Of a DNA stretch of 64,000 nt, positions 37,686 through 45,741 are shown in pieces. Every line of letters starts with the position of its first letter. The stretch's first letter is position 1. Below the pieces are notes generated by a model. That model did not search any database. It was not told the origin of the DNA and saw only the letters and a program-made list of their open reading frames with translations. The translations under genes were made by a program, and so were the position numbers. This stretch comes from Lactiplantibacillus plantarum (GTDB taxonomy: Bacteria; Bacillota; Bacilli; Lactobacillales; Lactobacillaceae): NCBI RefSeq assembly GCF_014131735.1, contig NZ_CP039121.1:1736001-1800000 (forward strand), written 5' to 3'.

Positions 37686-40082
37686 TTACCATTTATAATC
37701 AATTGGGTCCTGTAAGCCCCGGCCAGTCGCTTTGTCCAACATAATGCGTTGTTCAAAGTGCGCCACATTTCGTTTAGTCTCCTTGACCATATCCGGATTG
37801 ACTGAAACATAGTCGATGCCGCTTTGAATCAGGAAGTTAGTAAACTCTGGGTACTCTGATGGTGCTTGACCACAAATCGAAACCGTCTTGCCATCTTTAT
37901 GGGCTGTCTTAATCAGGTGCCGAATCGCTCGTTTAACGGCCAAGTTCCGCTCATCAAAGAGGTGAGCCACCGTATCATTATTACGATCACAACCCAGAAT
38001 CAACATTGCAAGGTCATTCGAACCGATCGAATAGCCATCAACGAATTGATTGAATTGGTCGGCCAAAATAATGTTGGTTGGGATTTCAGCCATCATATAG
38101 ACTTTGAAGTCAGCACTCCGAGCTAGGCCTTCATCGCGCATAATGGTCGTTACTTTTTGTGCTTCGTCAACGGTTCGTACGAATGGAATCATGACATTTA
38201 AATTCTTCAACCCAAATTCGTTCCGAACTTTCTTGACCGCAGCCAGTTCCAACTTGAAGGCCTCGATATACTTGGAATCATAGTACCGAGATGCACCCCG
38301 CCAACCCAGTAAATCAGCTGGTTCATGCGGCTCGTATTTGTCGCCACCCTTTAGATTACGATATTCGCTCGACTTAAAGTCTGAGAAGCGTAGGACGACT
38401 GGCCGTGGTGCCATTGCCCGAACAACCTTCGCGATACCATCCGCCAGCATATTGACCACCTTTTCAGGGTGACCCTGCTCGATCAAGTATAGTGGATGTT
38501 CATGAATAAAGGTTGTCCATAGGAACTCTTCGCGCATTAAGCCGATTCCATCAGCTGGTAAACTTGAATATTTGTCAGCCAAATCAGGATCACCCAAATT
38601 CATCATCACGCCCGTAGCAGTTGGAGCAAAGCTCTCGGCCGCAATCACCTGACCAGCAACCGCCGTAGCACCACTCTTTGGCTTCAACATGCCAGCGACT
38701 TTACCTTGATAAACAACCCCGTTCTTAGCATCGACGGTTACGACATCGCCGGTCTTCAAGACGTCGGTTGCCGCGACTTTCTTACTTTTAGTGCCGACAA
38801 TACATGGAATCTGCATCTCACGAGAAACGATCGCAGCGTGACAAGTCATGCCGCCGTTATTAGTCACGATCGCTGCAGCTTTCTTCATTGCCGGTACCCA
38901 ATCTGGTGATGTCATTAACGTCACTAACACTTCGCCTTGCTTGAACTGATCAATGTCTTTCGGATTATCAATGACATGCACGACCCCACTGGCTAAGCCC
39001 GGACTAGCTGGTAACCCCCGGACGATAACTTTAGCATCCGCCTCATCCACAACATCTTCATCGTCAGCTGCATCTTTGTGCTTATTACGCTGTGACCAAA
39101 CTGTTTCTGGCCGCGCTTGAACGATCCATAGCCGGTTGGTATTCGTGTCCAAAGCGTATTCCATGTCCATATAACAACCGTAATGCCGTTCGATTTCTTT
39201 AGCGTAGCCGGCCAATTCAATGACTTGCGCATCTGTTAATACTGGCTGACCCTGTAATTCATCGGGGACGGACTCTTCCTTAGTCCCGCCACCCGGTAAC
39301 CGCATTAATTGGACAGGTTGTTTGATAATATTCTTTTCAACGATTTTCATTGATTGTTTATCGATAACAAAGTGATCCGGCGTAACTTTGCCCAACACAA
39401 TATATTCACCCAAACCATAAATGGCATCGATCACGATCTTGGAAGCATCCCCATCCGCTACATTGACGGAGAACATGATCCCGGAAGCCTTAGAAAAGAC
39501 CATCATTTGAATCGCCGCTGAGAGGGCCACTTTTTCGTGTGGAAAATGCTGTTTGTGCCGATAATATGTCGCGCGATCCGTGAACAGTGACGAGTAACAT
39601 TGTTGAACCCGATTAACGACATCGGCAGCACCTTTAATATTTAAGTAAGATTCTTGTTGGCCGGCAAATGAAGCGTTTGGTAAGTCTTCCGCAGTCGCTG
39701 AAGAGCGAATCGCCACGAACGGATCAGTTTGCCCCATTTTCTTAGCGAGATCCGCATAGGCTTGTTCAATATCAGCCGCCAGATCTGCGGGCATTGTCGC
39801 ATTCACGATCAAGTTACGAATTTGTTCGCACGCAGTATGCAATTCATCAGAATTTTCATAATCCTGAATGCTGGCTAACAAATCATTGACCTTATCATTC
39901 AATCCCGTCTGGGTCATGAAGTACTGATACGCCCGGGCGGTGGTCGCAAAGCCATATGGGACTGGAACATCCATCGATGACGTCATTTCACCCAGTGAAG
40001 ACGACTTACCGCCCACTAGGTTCACATCTTCGCGGTGTAATTCATCAAACCATAAAACGTTTGCCGTATCACGACTACTCAT
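37686..40082 (-). CDS. ppsA: phosphoenolpyruvate synthase
   Basis: PpsA makes phosphoenolpyruvate from pyruvate, ATP and water, giving AMP and phosphate: a gluconeogenic bypass of pyruvate kinase. At 798 residues it has the N-terminal ATP-binding domain (GGKSSSLGEM, IRSSATAEDLPNASFAGQQES), the phospho-histidine swivel domain with TNNGGMTCHAAIVSREMQIPCIVGT, and the C-terminal PEP-binding barrel ending in CGQAPSEYPEF. It appears monocistronic. A perfect cre box lies between its promoter and start, so CcpA should repress it on glucose. Confidence 0.95.
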   Translation of the reverse strand: MSSRDTANVLWFDELHREDVNLVGGKSSSLGEMTSSMDVPVPYGFATTARAYQYFMTQTGLNDKVNDLLASIQDYENSDELHTACEQIRNLIVNATMPADLAADIEQAYADLAKKMGQTDPFVAIRSSATAEDLPNASFAGQQESYLNIKGAADVVNRVQQCYSSLFTDRATYYRHKQHFPHEKVALSAAIQMMVFSKASGIMFSVNVADGDASKIVIDAIYGLGEYIVLGKVTPDHFVIDKQSMKIVEKNIIKQPVQLMRLPGGGTKEESVPDELQGQPVLTDAQVIELAGYAKEIERHYGCYMDMEYALDTNTNRLWIVQARPETVWSQRNKHKDAADDEDVVDEADAKVIVRGLPASPGLASGVVHVIDNPKDIDQFKQGEVLVTLMTSPDWVPAMKKAAAIVTNNGGMTCHAAIVSREMQIPCIVGTKSKKVAATDVLKTGDVVTVDAKNGVVYQGKVAGMLKPKSGATAVAGQVIAAESFAPTATGVMMNLGDPDLADKYSSLPADGIGLMREEFLWTTFIHEHPLYLIEQGHPEKVVNMLADGIAKVVRAMAPRPVVLRFSDFKSSEYRNLKGGDKYEPHEPADLLGWRGASRYYDSKYIEAFKLELAAVKKVRNEFGLKNLNVMIPFVRTVDEAQKVTTIMRDEGLARSADFKVYMMAEIPTNIILADQFNQFVDGYSIGSNDLAMLILGCDRNNDTVAHLFDERNLAVKRAIRHLIKTAHKDGKTVSICGQAPSEYPEFTNFLIQSGIDYVSVNPDMVKETKRNVAHFEQRIMLDKATGRGLQDPIDYKW

Positions 40083-40138
40083 AAGATTACCTCCCTATGT
40101 TCCTGCACTTGAATATCATCATTATCAAACTTAAGTTC

Positions 40139-40152
40139 TGTAAGCGTTTACA
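40139..40152. promoter_or_regulatory. CcpA binding site (cre) of ppsA
   Basis: TGTAAGCGTTTACA is a perfect 14-base palindrome matching the cre consensus TGWAANCGNTNWCA. It lies 12 bases downstream of the -10, a position that blocks transcription when CcpA binds. Confidence 0.9.
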
Positions 40153-40164
40153 TTAACCATTTAT

Positions 40165-40192
40165 ATTGTAGTTCATTTTTACACAAAGTAAA
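40165..40192 (-). promoter_or_regulatory. promoter of ppsA
   Basis: -35 TTTACT (40187-40192), 16-base spacer, -10 TACAAT (40165-40170) on the minus strand. Confidence 0.6.
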
Positions 40193-40411
40193 ACCCATTT
40201 TCATTATTTTATCGGCAAAATATAGTTGGTGATGTTGACTGGTTACGCCCGTTAAAGTTCAACACAGGCTTGAAAGAAAAGGCATTTAATGGGGACATGT
40301 TTTCAAATCAACTCGGATTATAATGATAAACTGTAAGGCCAACTAATTAACGAACTTATTTCACAATATACGAAATCAACTCATTGTGGACGACGCAACC
40401 CAGTGTTTATC

Positions 40412-40464
40412 AAAAAAACGCAAAGTAGCCAGCGGTGATTACTTTCATCACCGCTGGCTACTTT
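40412..40464 (-). terminator. terminator after the MarR-rhodanese operon
   Basis: An 18-bp perfect stem (40422-40439 with 40447-40464; sequence begins AAAGTAGCCAGCGG) with a seven-base loop, followed by GCGTTTTTTT on the minus strand. Confidence 0.9.
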
Positions 40465-40511
40465 AAGCGTCTAGCACTACAACTATGACTTAAGTCTAAA
40501 TCGATATTTCA

Positions 40512-40880
40512 CTAATCCGCAAGCGTTTCAACTGGTAGTTGCATCCCTTTCCAGCCTTCCAGTGCTCCTGCCAATTCGTATGCTTCAAAACCTGCGGATA
40601 GTAGCACGAGTAACGCCGTCTTGCCAAGGGTTGTTCCCCCCGTCCAATCATACACGACATAGGTCTTCGCCGGATCCAGTTCACCGATTCTGGTTGCCAG
40701 ATCCTTGGCAGGCATCGCGATTGCACCCTTGATTTGATCTTTCTTCACTTGGGCCGGTGCATTCCGAACATCTAAGACGACGTACTTGCCCGTCGCATTT
40801 TGCATATCGGCTAAAACGGTGTGATGATCGATGTATAAGCTTAAATATGTTGTTAACAATTCAATTTTCTTGTCATTCAT
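40512..40880 (-). CDS. rhodanese-like protein lacking the catalytic cysteine
   Basis: A single rhodanese domain of 122 aa: VVLDVRNAPAQVKKDQIKGAIAMPAKDL, then VVYDWTGGTTLGKTALLVLLSAGFEAYELAGALEGWKGM. Where active rhodaneses have the persulphide Cys (VVYC), this one has Asp78, so sulphur transfer is unlikely; a binding or signalling role is more plausible. The start is the ATG at 40880 with GAGG upstream; it overlaps the end of the MarR gene by eight bases. The ATG at 40895 in frame has no site. Confidence 0.82.
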   Translation of the reverse strand: MNDKKIELLTTYLSLYIDHHTVLADMQNATGKYVVLDVRNAPAQVKKDQIKGAIAMPAKDLATRIGELDPAKTYVVYDWTGGTTLGKTALLVLLSAGFEAYELAGALEGWKGMQLPVETLAD

Positions 40881-41406
40881 GATTAATTGCCTCACTTTTT
40901 AATTGTTGGGTGCCTTGCTTGATTTTATCCAATAAGCCTTTAAACTGCTGCTGCTCTTGAACCGTAAACGACGCAAAAATTGTTGTAACCGCCTTAAAAT
41001 TGGCCGGTAAAAATTGCGTCAAAACACTACTACCGGCGGCGGTCAAATGAATGGCAACCGTCCGCTTATCATCTTGTGGATGCTGCTTTTCCACCCAGCC
41101 TCGCTTTTGCAAGCCGACCAGTAACTTGCTCACAGTCGCCCGAGCAGACCCTAGCTTTGTGGCTAACTCCGACGGCAATAGCGTGTGATCAGTTTCATTT
41201 TCCAGCAACATTAAAATAATAAACTTGGATTCTGAAAGTTGATATTGATCGAGTAATTGTTCATAGGTGGCTTGCATGGTTCGAAATGTCCACTGAAAAT
41301 CCAGAAAAGCCAACACCTGCTCAGCATCCGCCGAGCTACTTGCTTTGCCCAGTGTCAATTGCACTCGCTGTTTATCTGGTCGATCACGAAACGAAAAGTC
41401 AGGCAT
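40873..41406 (-). CDS. MarR-family regulator coupled to a rhodanese
   Basis: A 177-residue MarR protein with the winged helix LLPSELATKLGSARATVSKLLVGLQKRGWVEKQHPQDDKRTVAIHLTAAG (about 76-125) and an N-terminal extension of about 35 residues. It is translated with the rhodanese gene in a two-gene operon. A 12-bp palindrome lies just downstream of its -10, suggesting autoregulation. Its signal is unknown; the pairing with a sulphur-type domain hints at redox or sulphur stress, but that is a guess. Confidence 0.85.
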   Translation of the reverse strand: MPDFSFRDRPDKQRVQLTLGKASSSADAEQVLAFLDFQWTFRTMQATYEQLLDQYQLSESKFIILMLLENETDHTLLPSELATKLGSARATVSKLLVGLQKRGWVEKQHPQDDKRTVAIHLTAAGSSVLTQFLPANFKAVTTIFASFTVQEQQQFKGLLDKIKQGTQQLKSEAINHE

Positions 41407-41430
41407 TGAAATCCTTCTTTCTAAAGTTAA

Positions 41431-41442
41431 TTAGCCGGCTAA
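41431..41442. promoter_or_regulatory. palindromic operator candidate TTAGCCGGCTAA
   Basis: A perfect 12-base palindrome, 12 bases downstream of the -10 (AGTATA on plus, 41454-41459), suitable for binding by the MarR dimer encoded just downstream. Confidence 0.65.
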
Positions 41443-41453
41443 CTACTTTTAGA

Positions 41454-41481
41454 AGTATACACGCTTTTTCATCATCGTCAA
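41454..41481 (-). promoter_or_regulatory. promoter of the MarR-rhodanese operon
   Basis: -35 TTGACG (41476-41481), 16-base spacer, -10 TATACT (41454-41459) on the minus strand. Confidence 0.65.
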
Positions 41482-41748
41482 CCCTTAAATCGGACTAGCC
41501 GTTATTCGAAACACTCACCATTCAAATAACCCTAGCCATCAAGCACCACGACATTTTTCGTTTAAACTGATGCAGATTGAAATCAATAGATTAGCGTGCG
41601 CGACTCAACAGAAAACAAGCAGTCAGTTGTGAAACCTCCCAACACTCATGAACCCTGCGCACACCAGGTCCAGTACAATTGACACTCACCATAATCGCAT
41701 ATGCTATACTGATGATCACGATACCTATTGATTTGGAGGAGTACCCTA

Positions 41749-42894
41749 ATGCACAAATTAGCTATTTTGGTGATGACAATTGGCCTTGCACTTGCTGGTT
41801 GTACGACCCAAACATTCGCTCCAGTGAAGCATCATCGGTCCGTCAAAGCGACGACCCAAAAAGTGATTCAAGCACCAACCAAAACATGGACTTTTGGTCA
41901 AGTCGTTAGTTCCAGCCAAACAAAACACGGCGTCGCCAGCAATTTAGACATTTCCGTGGTTGACAAAACTACTGCCCAATCAAGCTGGACCACTAGTAAC
42001 GGCCAATTTTTGTCCGCCGGCGTCAAACATCGTCAAGTTTCGTACGCCAAATGGCACCATGATCAGCAACGCCATATCATGAAAAGTTACCGACACCGGC
42101 TGCATCACATGTCAGTTAGTCAAATCAACGCGGTTTTGAAAAAGCTCGGTGCCTCAATCCAGATTAACAAACTGACTGACTTAATTTACTTGGAATCCGG
42201 CAATCACACCGATCCGTTACCAGTCAACACCGCCTTTGCTGCTAAGGGGCACCACCTTTACGCTGTCAACATTCAATATTCAGATACTGAGCAGGCAACG
42301 ACCATTGAACTGGGCCGCGATTTCACTGATACCAGTGCCAAGGCTGCGCCTAAACACGTCAACGTAACGAATTTGAATGGTACCTGGATCGCTGCCGAAA
42401 CTACGACTAGCGCTAGCGATACAGGCAAGTTGCTGATCAAAGATGGCTACCTATATCAGCATCGTTATGATAGTTATGAACGATCTGCTATCCAGGACCT
42501 CAGTCACTATTCATTAGGCTCACTGAATCAAAACGTGACCTATGCGGCCTTCAAAACCGATGCAGCCCACGCTGGCTATCAATTAACACATACCGCCGTT
42601 GCCAGTGGTGATAGTACCGGTATGTTATATCTCATCATCAACGCTAATAAAATCATCCGTATCAATCAGCAGATTGTTACGACCTATACGAAAACCAGTG
42701 CCGTTGTCGCTGCTAACGACCTACCGAAAACAGACGTTGATTTATTTAAGCAAATGGATCAAAAAAAAGCTGGTGAAGTCGCCACGACGATTACGGTAAA
42801 GGCCGGTCCCGCGCAAGTTGGCATGACCAATAGTATTAACTATCTAACCGACCCCAATGCTGGTCAAATTACAGAGACAATCGTGGTCAACTAA
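41749..42894 (+). CDS. predicted lipoprotein of unknown function
   Basis: A 381-residue secreted protein with a type II signal peptide: MHKLAILVMTIGLALAGC, lipobox LAGC with the lipidated Cys18. Positive N-terminus and hydrophobic core are typical. The mature part has many His, Lys and Thr residues near its start, then beta-rich sequence (LTDLIYLESGNH, HHLYAVNIQYSD, GKLLIKDGYLYQHRYD). I recognise no enzyme family. GGAGG lies upstream of the ATG at 41749. A strong bidirectional terminator follows. Confidence 0.8.
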   Translation: MHKLAILVMTIGLALAGCTTQTFAPVKHHRSVKATTQKVIQAPTKTWTFGQVVSSSQTKHGVASNLDISVVDKTTAQSSWTTSNGQFLSAGVKHRQVSYAKWHHDQQRHIMKSYRHRLHHMSVSQINAVLKKLGASIQINKLTDLIYLESGNHTDPLPVNTAFAAKGHHLYAVNIQYSDTEQATTIELGRDFTDTSAKAAPKHVNVTNLNGTWIAAETTTSASDTGKLLIKDGYLYQHRYDSYERSAIQDLSHYSLGSLNQNVTYAAFKTDAAHAGYQLTHTAVASGDSTGMLYLIINANKIIRINQQIVTTYTKTSAVVAANDLPKTDVDLFKQMDQKKAGEVATTITVKAGPAQVGMTNSINYLTDPNAGQITETIVVN

Positions 42895-43219
42895 CAACCA
42901 GGCGCTTCATTTGAAAAATTATCAGGTAGTCACTTATCAAAAACGCTACTTCATAAAGCGCGCAGCAAAAGCCCTGTTGACCTAATTCCCACATCAAAAT
43001 AAGCACGTTGTAAAACCACACTCTGGTGATTTTTACAACGTGCTTATTTTGTCATCGAACATCTGCACAGCATCAATAATTTTATGATTAACACAGTAAC
43101 GCAATTTCACGACACCTCAAGCCGATTCAGAAAGTGGTCTGGTCAACTTACATCCCAGTTTGACACGACAATTGTCCCGCTTTAATCATGAAGAATACGA
43201 CTAATTACGAGGTTAGCCC
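42895..43219. other. convergent intergenic region
   Basis: 325 bases between the lipoprotein gene (plus) and the acyltransferase gene (minus). Apart from the terminator at 42996-43050 nothing is recognised. Confidence 0.45.
42996..43050. terminator. strong bidirectional terminator
   Basis: A stem of about 20 bp, beginning AAAATAAGCACGTTGTAAAA, with a 15-base loop and T-runs on both strands. Confidence 0.9.
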
Positions 43220-44326
43220 CTAATCATGCTCGTATTCACGTTTTAGTCGCATCCATCCTGCATGCAGACCCAAAGCCGTTGTAAAGGACAATAACCAGGT
43301 CAAACCATAACACAGCGCAATGCTCAGCCAGGGAGCCTTGACCATCAAAGTACGACCAAAACCGCGCCACAACAATTCAGACCAGAAAACATTCGCTAAG
43401 TATGCCTTATAGGCCATACCAGCAAAGAAATGTACAAATTTGCTAAAAGGCCGTTGACGACGAACTTGAATCTCACACAATGCCGCCAACAGGCCGATGA
43501 CTGCTAGCGCATACCCCGTCATTGATGGTTTGTAATACGGGGCGTTGCGCAAATTAACCGGGAAGCCGTAACTGAACAGTTCCCAATTAGTCCAGATCAG
43601 GCCAACTAACCATAGACCAAGTAATCCCGGCCACCACTTGTTAAGCATGCGCTGAAAGGTATCTCGAAACACCCAAGCTAACATGCCATAGAACCCGAAA
43701 ATCTGGAAACTGATAAAAAGCCGGTCCAGTAAATACCAACCACGGCTGTGAGGACCATGGAAAACTTGTTGGTTATAAAACCACAACCAAAGAACGGCGA
43801 CCAGTGTTGTACCGCCAAATACGATCCAGCCGCGTCGAGGTCGAGACTGACACCAACGGCCAAGCGCCCAGAATAACGGCATTAATATGATAAATTGTAG
43901 CATCATGGTGTTATACCACAGATGAGGCGCTGCATTACCATTAACGAACTGCCAGAAAAATCCCCGCCAGTCATGATACTGGCTACCTTGCTGCAATTGT
44001 GGCATCAAGATTAAGTAGATCGTGGTCCACCAAATCGTTGGAATAAACAGCGCATGCCATTGCTGGCGCAGATAGTCGGTATAGGTCAACGCGGTCTGAT
44101 TAAGCGTCAAACGCGTCGTCGTATAGAGAATGCCAAAAATAAAGGCCGGTGCCGTATACTTGACCAGATTATAAACAACACCAATCCCAGTTTGCATGGC
44201 AATCGACGGCCCACTTGCCAATGCGTCTGTGAGAATCGGTTGGGCCATCACCGCAGTACAGGCCCCTAGTTTGAGGTAATCGCCAACGTCAGTGACCTCC
44301 ATCGACGGACTAGAAATCATCGTCAC
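43220..44326 (-). CDS. membrane acyltransferase (acyltransferase 3 family)
   Basis: A 368-residue protein with about ten membrane helices. It belongs to the broad acyltransferase-3 family, whose members acetylate sugars of the wall, capsule or secreted polymers. Typical of the lactobacillar branch are DYLKLGACTAVMAQPIL, APAFIFGILYTTTR and NGNAAPHLWYNTMMLQFIILMPLFW. The canonical His near the first helix is not obvious, so activity is uncertain. I chose the GTG at 44326 because AGAGG lies eight bases before it; the ATG at 44320 is the alternative. No partner genes are adjacent. Confidence 0.8.
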   Translation of the reverse strand: MTMISSPSMEVTDVGDYLKLGACTAVMAQPILTDALASGPSIAMQTGIGVVYNLVKYTAPAFIFGILYTTTRLTLNQTALTYTDYLRQQWHALFIPTIWWTTIYLILMPQLQQGSQYHDWRGFFWQFVNGNAAPHLWYNTMMLQFIILMPLFWALGRWCQSRPRRGWIVFGGTTLVAVLWLWFYNQQVFHGPHSRGWYLLDRLFISFQIFGFYGMLAWVFRDTFQRMLNKWWPGLLGLWLVGLIWTNWELFSYGFPVNLRNAPYYKPSMTGYALAVIGLLAALCEIQVRRQRPFSKFVHFFAGMAYKAYLANVFWSELLWRGFGRTLMVKAPWLSIALCYGLTWLLSFTTALGLHAGWMRLKREYEHD

Positions 44327-44656
44327 TGCTAACACCTCTTCGAATTTTTACCAGATCAACCGATGGTCAACCTTAAACCCAGTCTAATAGATTCCCATGG
44401 GATTACAAGTACACTTCGCGAACATTACCAGCTAATGATTGTATTTTTTGATACGATTCCAACTGCTTTACCCTTCAAGCAAACCATACACTTAAGCGAC
44501 CATTTAGGCAAAAAATCGCGTCAGACCAGTCAGCATTAGCCGATTTACGGTCAGATACGATCGTGATTTCTTTATTATAGATTCCTTTACAGATTTCAAT
44601 CCGGTGGTCTAAGTCCAACTTGCAAGTACTAGGCTGAGCAGTATCCAACCACCAGA
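44327..44656. other. intergenic region
   Basis: About 330 bases upstream of the acyltransferase gene and downstream of the oxidoreductase gene. No clear terminator or known RNA was recognised. Confidence 0.4.
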
Positions 44657-45631
44657 TTACTCAGCGTTTTGGTCCAACAACACAATGGCCTTTCCAAAAC
44701 TGTCTGCCGCTTGCAAATAAGCATGGGCCGCCGGTACCTGATTAAAGTTAAAAATCCGAGCAGGGGCGACCGACACATGATATGCTGCGATGAAGTCAAA
44801 TAAATCTTGCAACAATGTCTGAGAAACATCGCCAGAGGAAAAGCCCGTTAAATAACACCCATTCGGAATATCACTAATCGGGTCAAAATCAGGAACGGTC
44901 CACAGCCCACCTAATTCGCCCGTCATATTTACAATGCCGCCTTCGTTGAGATGCGACAACGAATCTTTGACACTGAGCGGACCAATCAAGTCGACAATTT
45001 TATCAAAATGAGCCGTTGCGGCTGGTAAACGAGCGCTATCCGGAGCGACAATGACCTCATCAAAGCCAGCATCAATTAATTGTTGGCGCTTAACTAGCCG
45101 CCGAGTAGTCCCGGCCACATGGATCTTCGGATTATAAGCCTTGATCAGATTTAAATCAGCAATCCCAACCCCACTAGTAGCTGCTCGAATTAGCACCCGG
45201 TCCGTCGCTTTAAGCTGCAAAGACTTAAAAATGCCATAGGCCGTGTAGTAGGTCTCAGGGGTTGCCACCAATGAGGCAATCGATAGATTCGTTTTGATCG
45301 GATAAACCTGCTCGTTCGGTAATAATACGTATTCGGCATAACTACCATCATATGCCCGACCCATCTCACCCATGATTGAAACCACACGTTGCCCAGACGT
45401 GAATGTTGCTGGCGCACTGGTCTCATCGACCACACCAACTACTTCGATTCCGAGCACTCGTGGGAACTGCACGCTCGGTGACTTGCCTTCCCGCGTAAAG
45501 ATTTCTGAGTGGTTGATACCAAAACCTAAAACTTTTACCCGGGTCCACCCCGGTTTGACGTTCGGTTTAGGAAGCGTCGTTAATTGTAACGCTTCTGGTC
45601 CACCTGGTTGGTTCACGACGTATACTTGCAA
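44657..45631 (-). CDS. zinc-independent alcohol dehydrogenase / quinone oxidoreductase
   Basis: A 324-residue medium-chain dehydrogenase/reductase of the quinone-oxidoreductase kind. It reads GFGINHSEIFTREGKSPSVQFPRVLGIEVVGVV near residues 33-66, then the NADPH motif AATSGVGIADLNLIKA (about 148-163). The cysteine cluster of structural-zinc alcohol dehydrogenases is missing. It reduces a quinone, enone or aldehyde with NADPH; the substrate is unknown. The start is a TTG at 45631 behind GGAGG. It is downstream of the P-type ATPase gene in the same direction, 110 bases away. Confidence 0.87.
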   Translation of the reverse strand: MQVYVVNQPGGPEALQLTTLPKPNVKPGWTRVKVLGFGINHSEIFTREGKSPSVQFPRVLGIEVVGVVDETSAPATFTSGQRVVSIMGEMGRAYDGSYAEYVLLPNEQVYPIKTNLSIASLVATPETYYTAYGIFKSLQLKATDRVLIRAATSGVGIADLNLIKAYNPKIHVAGTTRRLVKRQQLIDAGFDEVIVAPDSARLPAATAHFDKIVDLIGPLSVKDSLSHLNEGGIVNMTGELGGLWTVPDFDPISDIPNGCYLTGFSSGDVSQTLLQDLFDFIAAYHVSVAPARIFNFNQVPAAHAYLQAADSFGKAIVLLDQNAE

Positions 45632-45741
45632 CTTTGCTACCTCCGTTCGTTTTTAATGCCAATTTAACGATAGCTGAGATTCACGCTTTTCGCAATTAAT
45701 TAATCCCCTGCGGAATATCACCGTTAATATCAGCATTGTAA

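Larger units (their letters stand above)
40083..40511. other. regulatory intergenic region upstream of ppsA
   Basis: This 429-base gap contains the ppsA promoter and cre box and the terminator of the rhodanese gene. About 200 bases between them (40200-40400) hold nothing I recognise. Confidence 0.5.
41407..41748. other. divergent intergenic region between MarR operon and lipoprotein gene
   Basis: 342 bases. It contains the MarR promoter and palindrome on the left and a TTGACA ... TATACT pair before the lipoprotein gene (about 41679-41710), whose 20-base spacing is longer than ideal. The middle shows nothing else. Confidence 0.45.
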
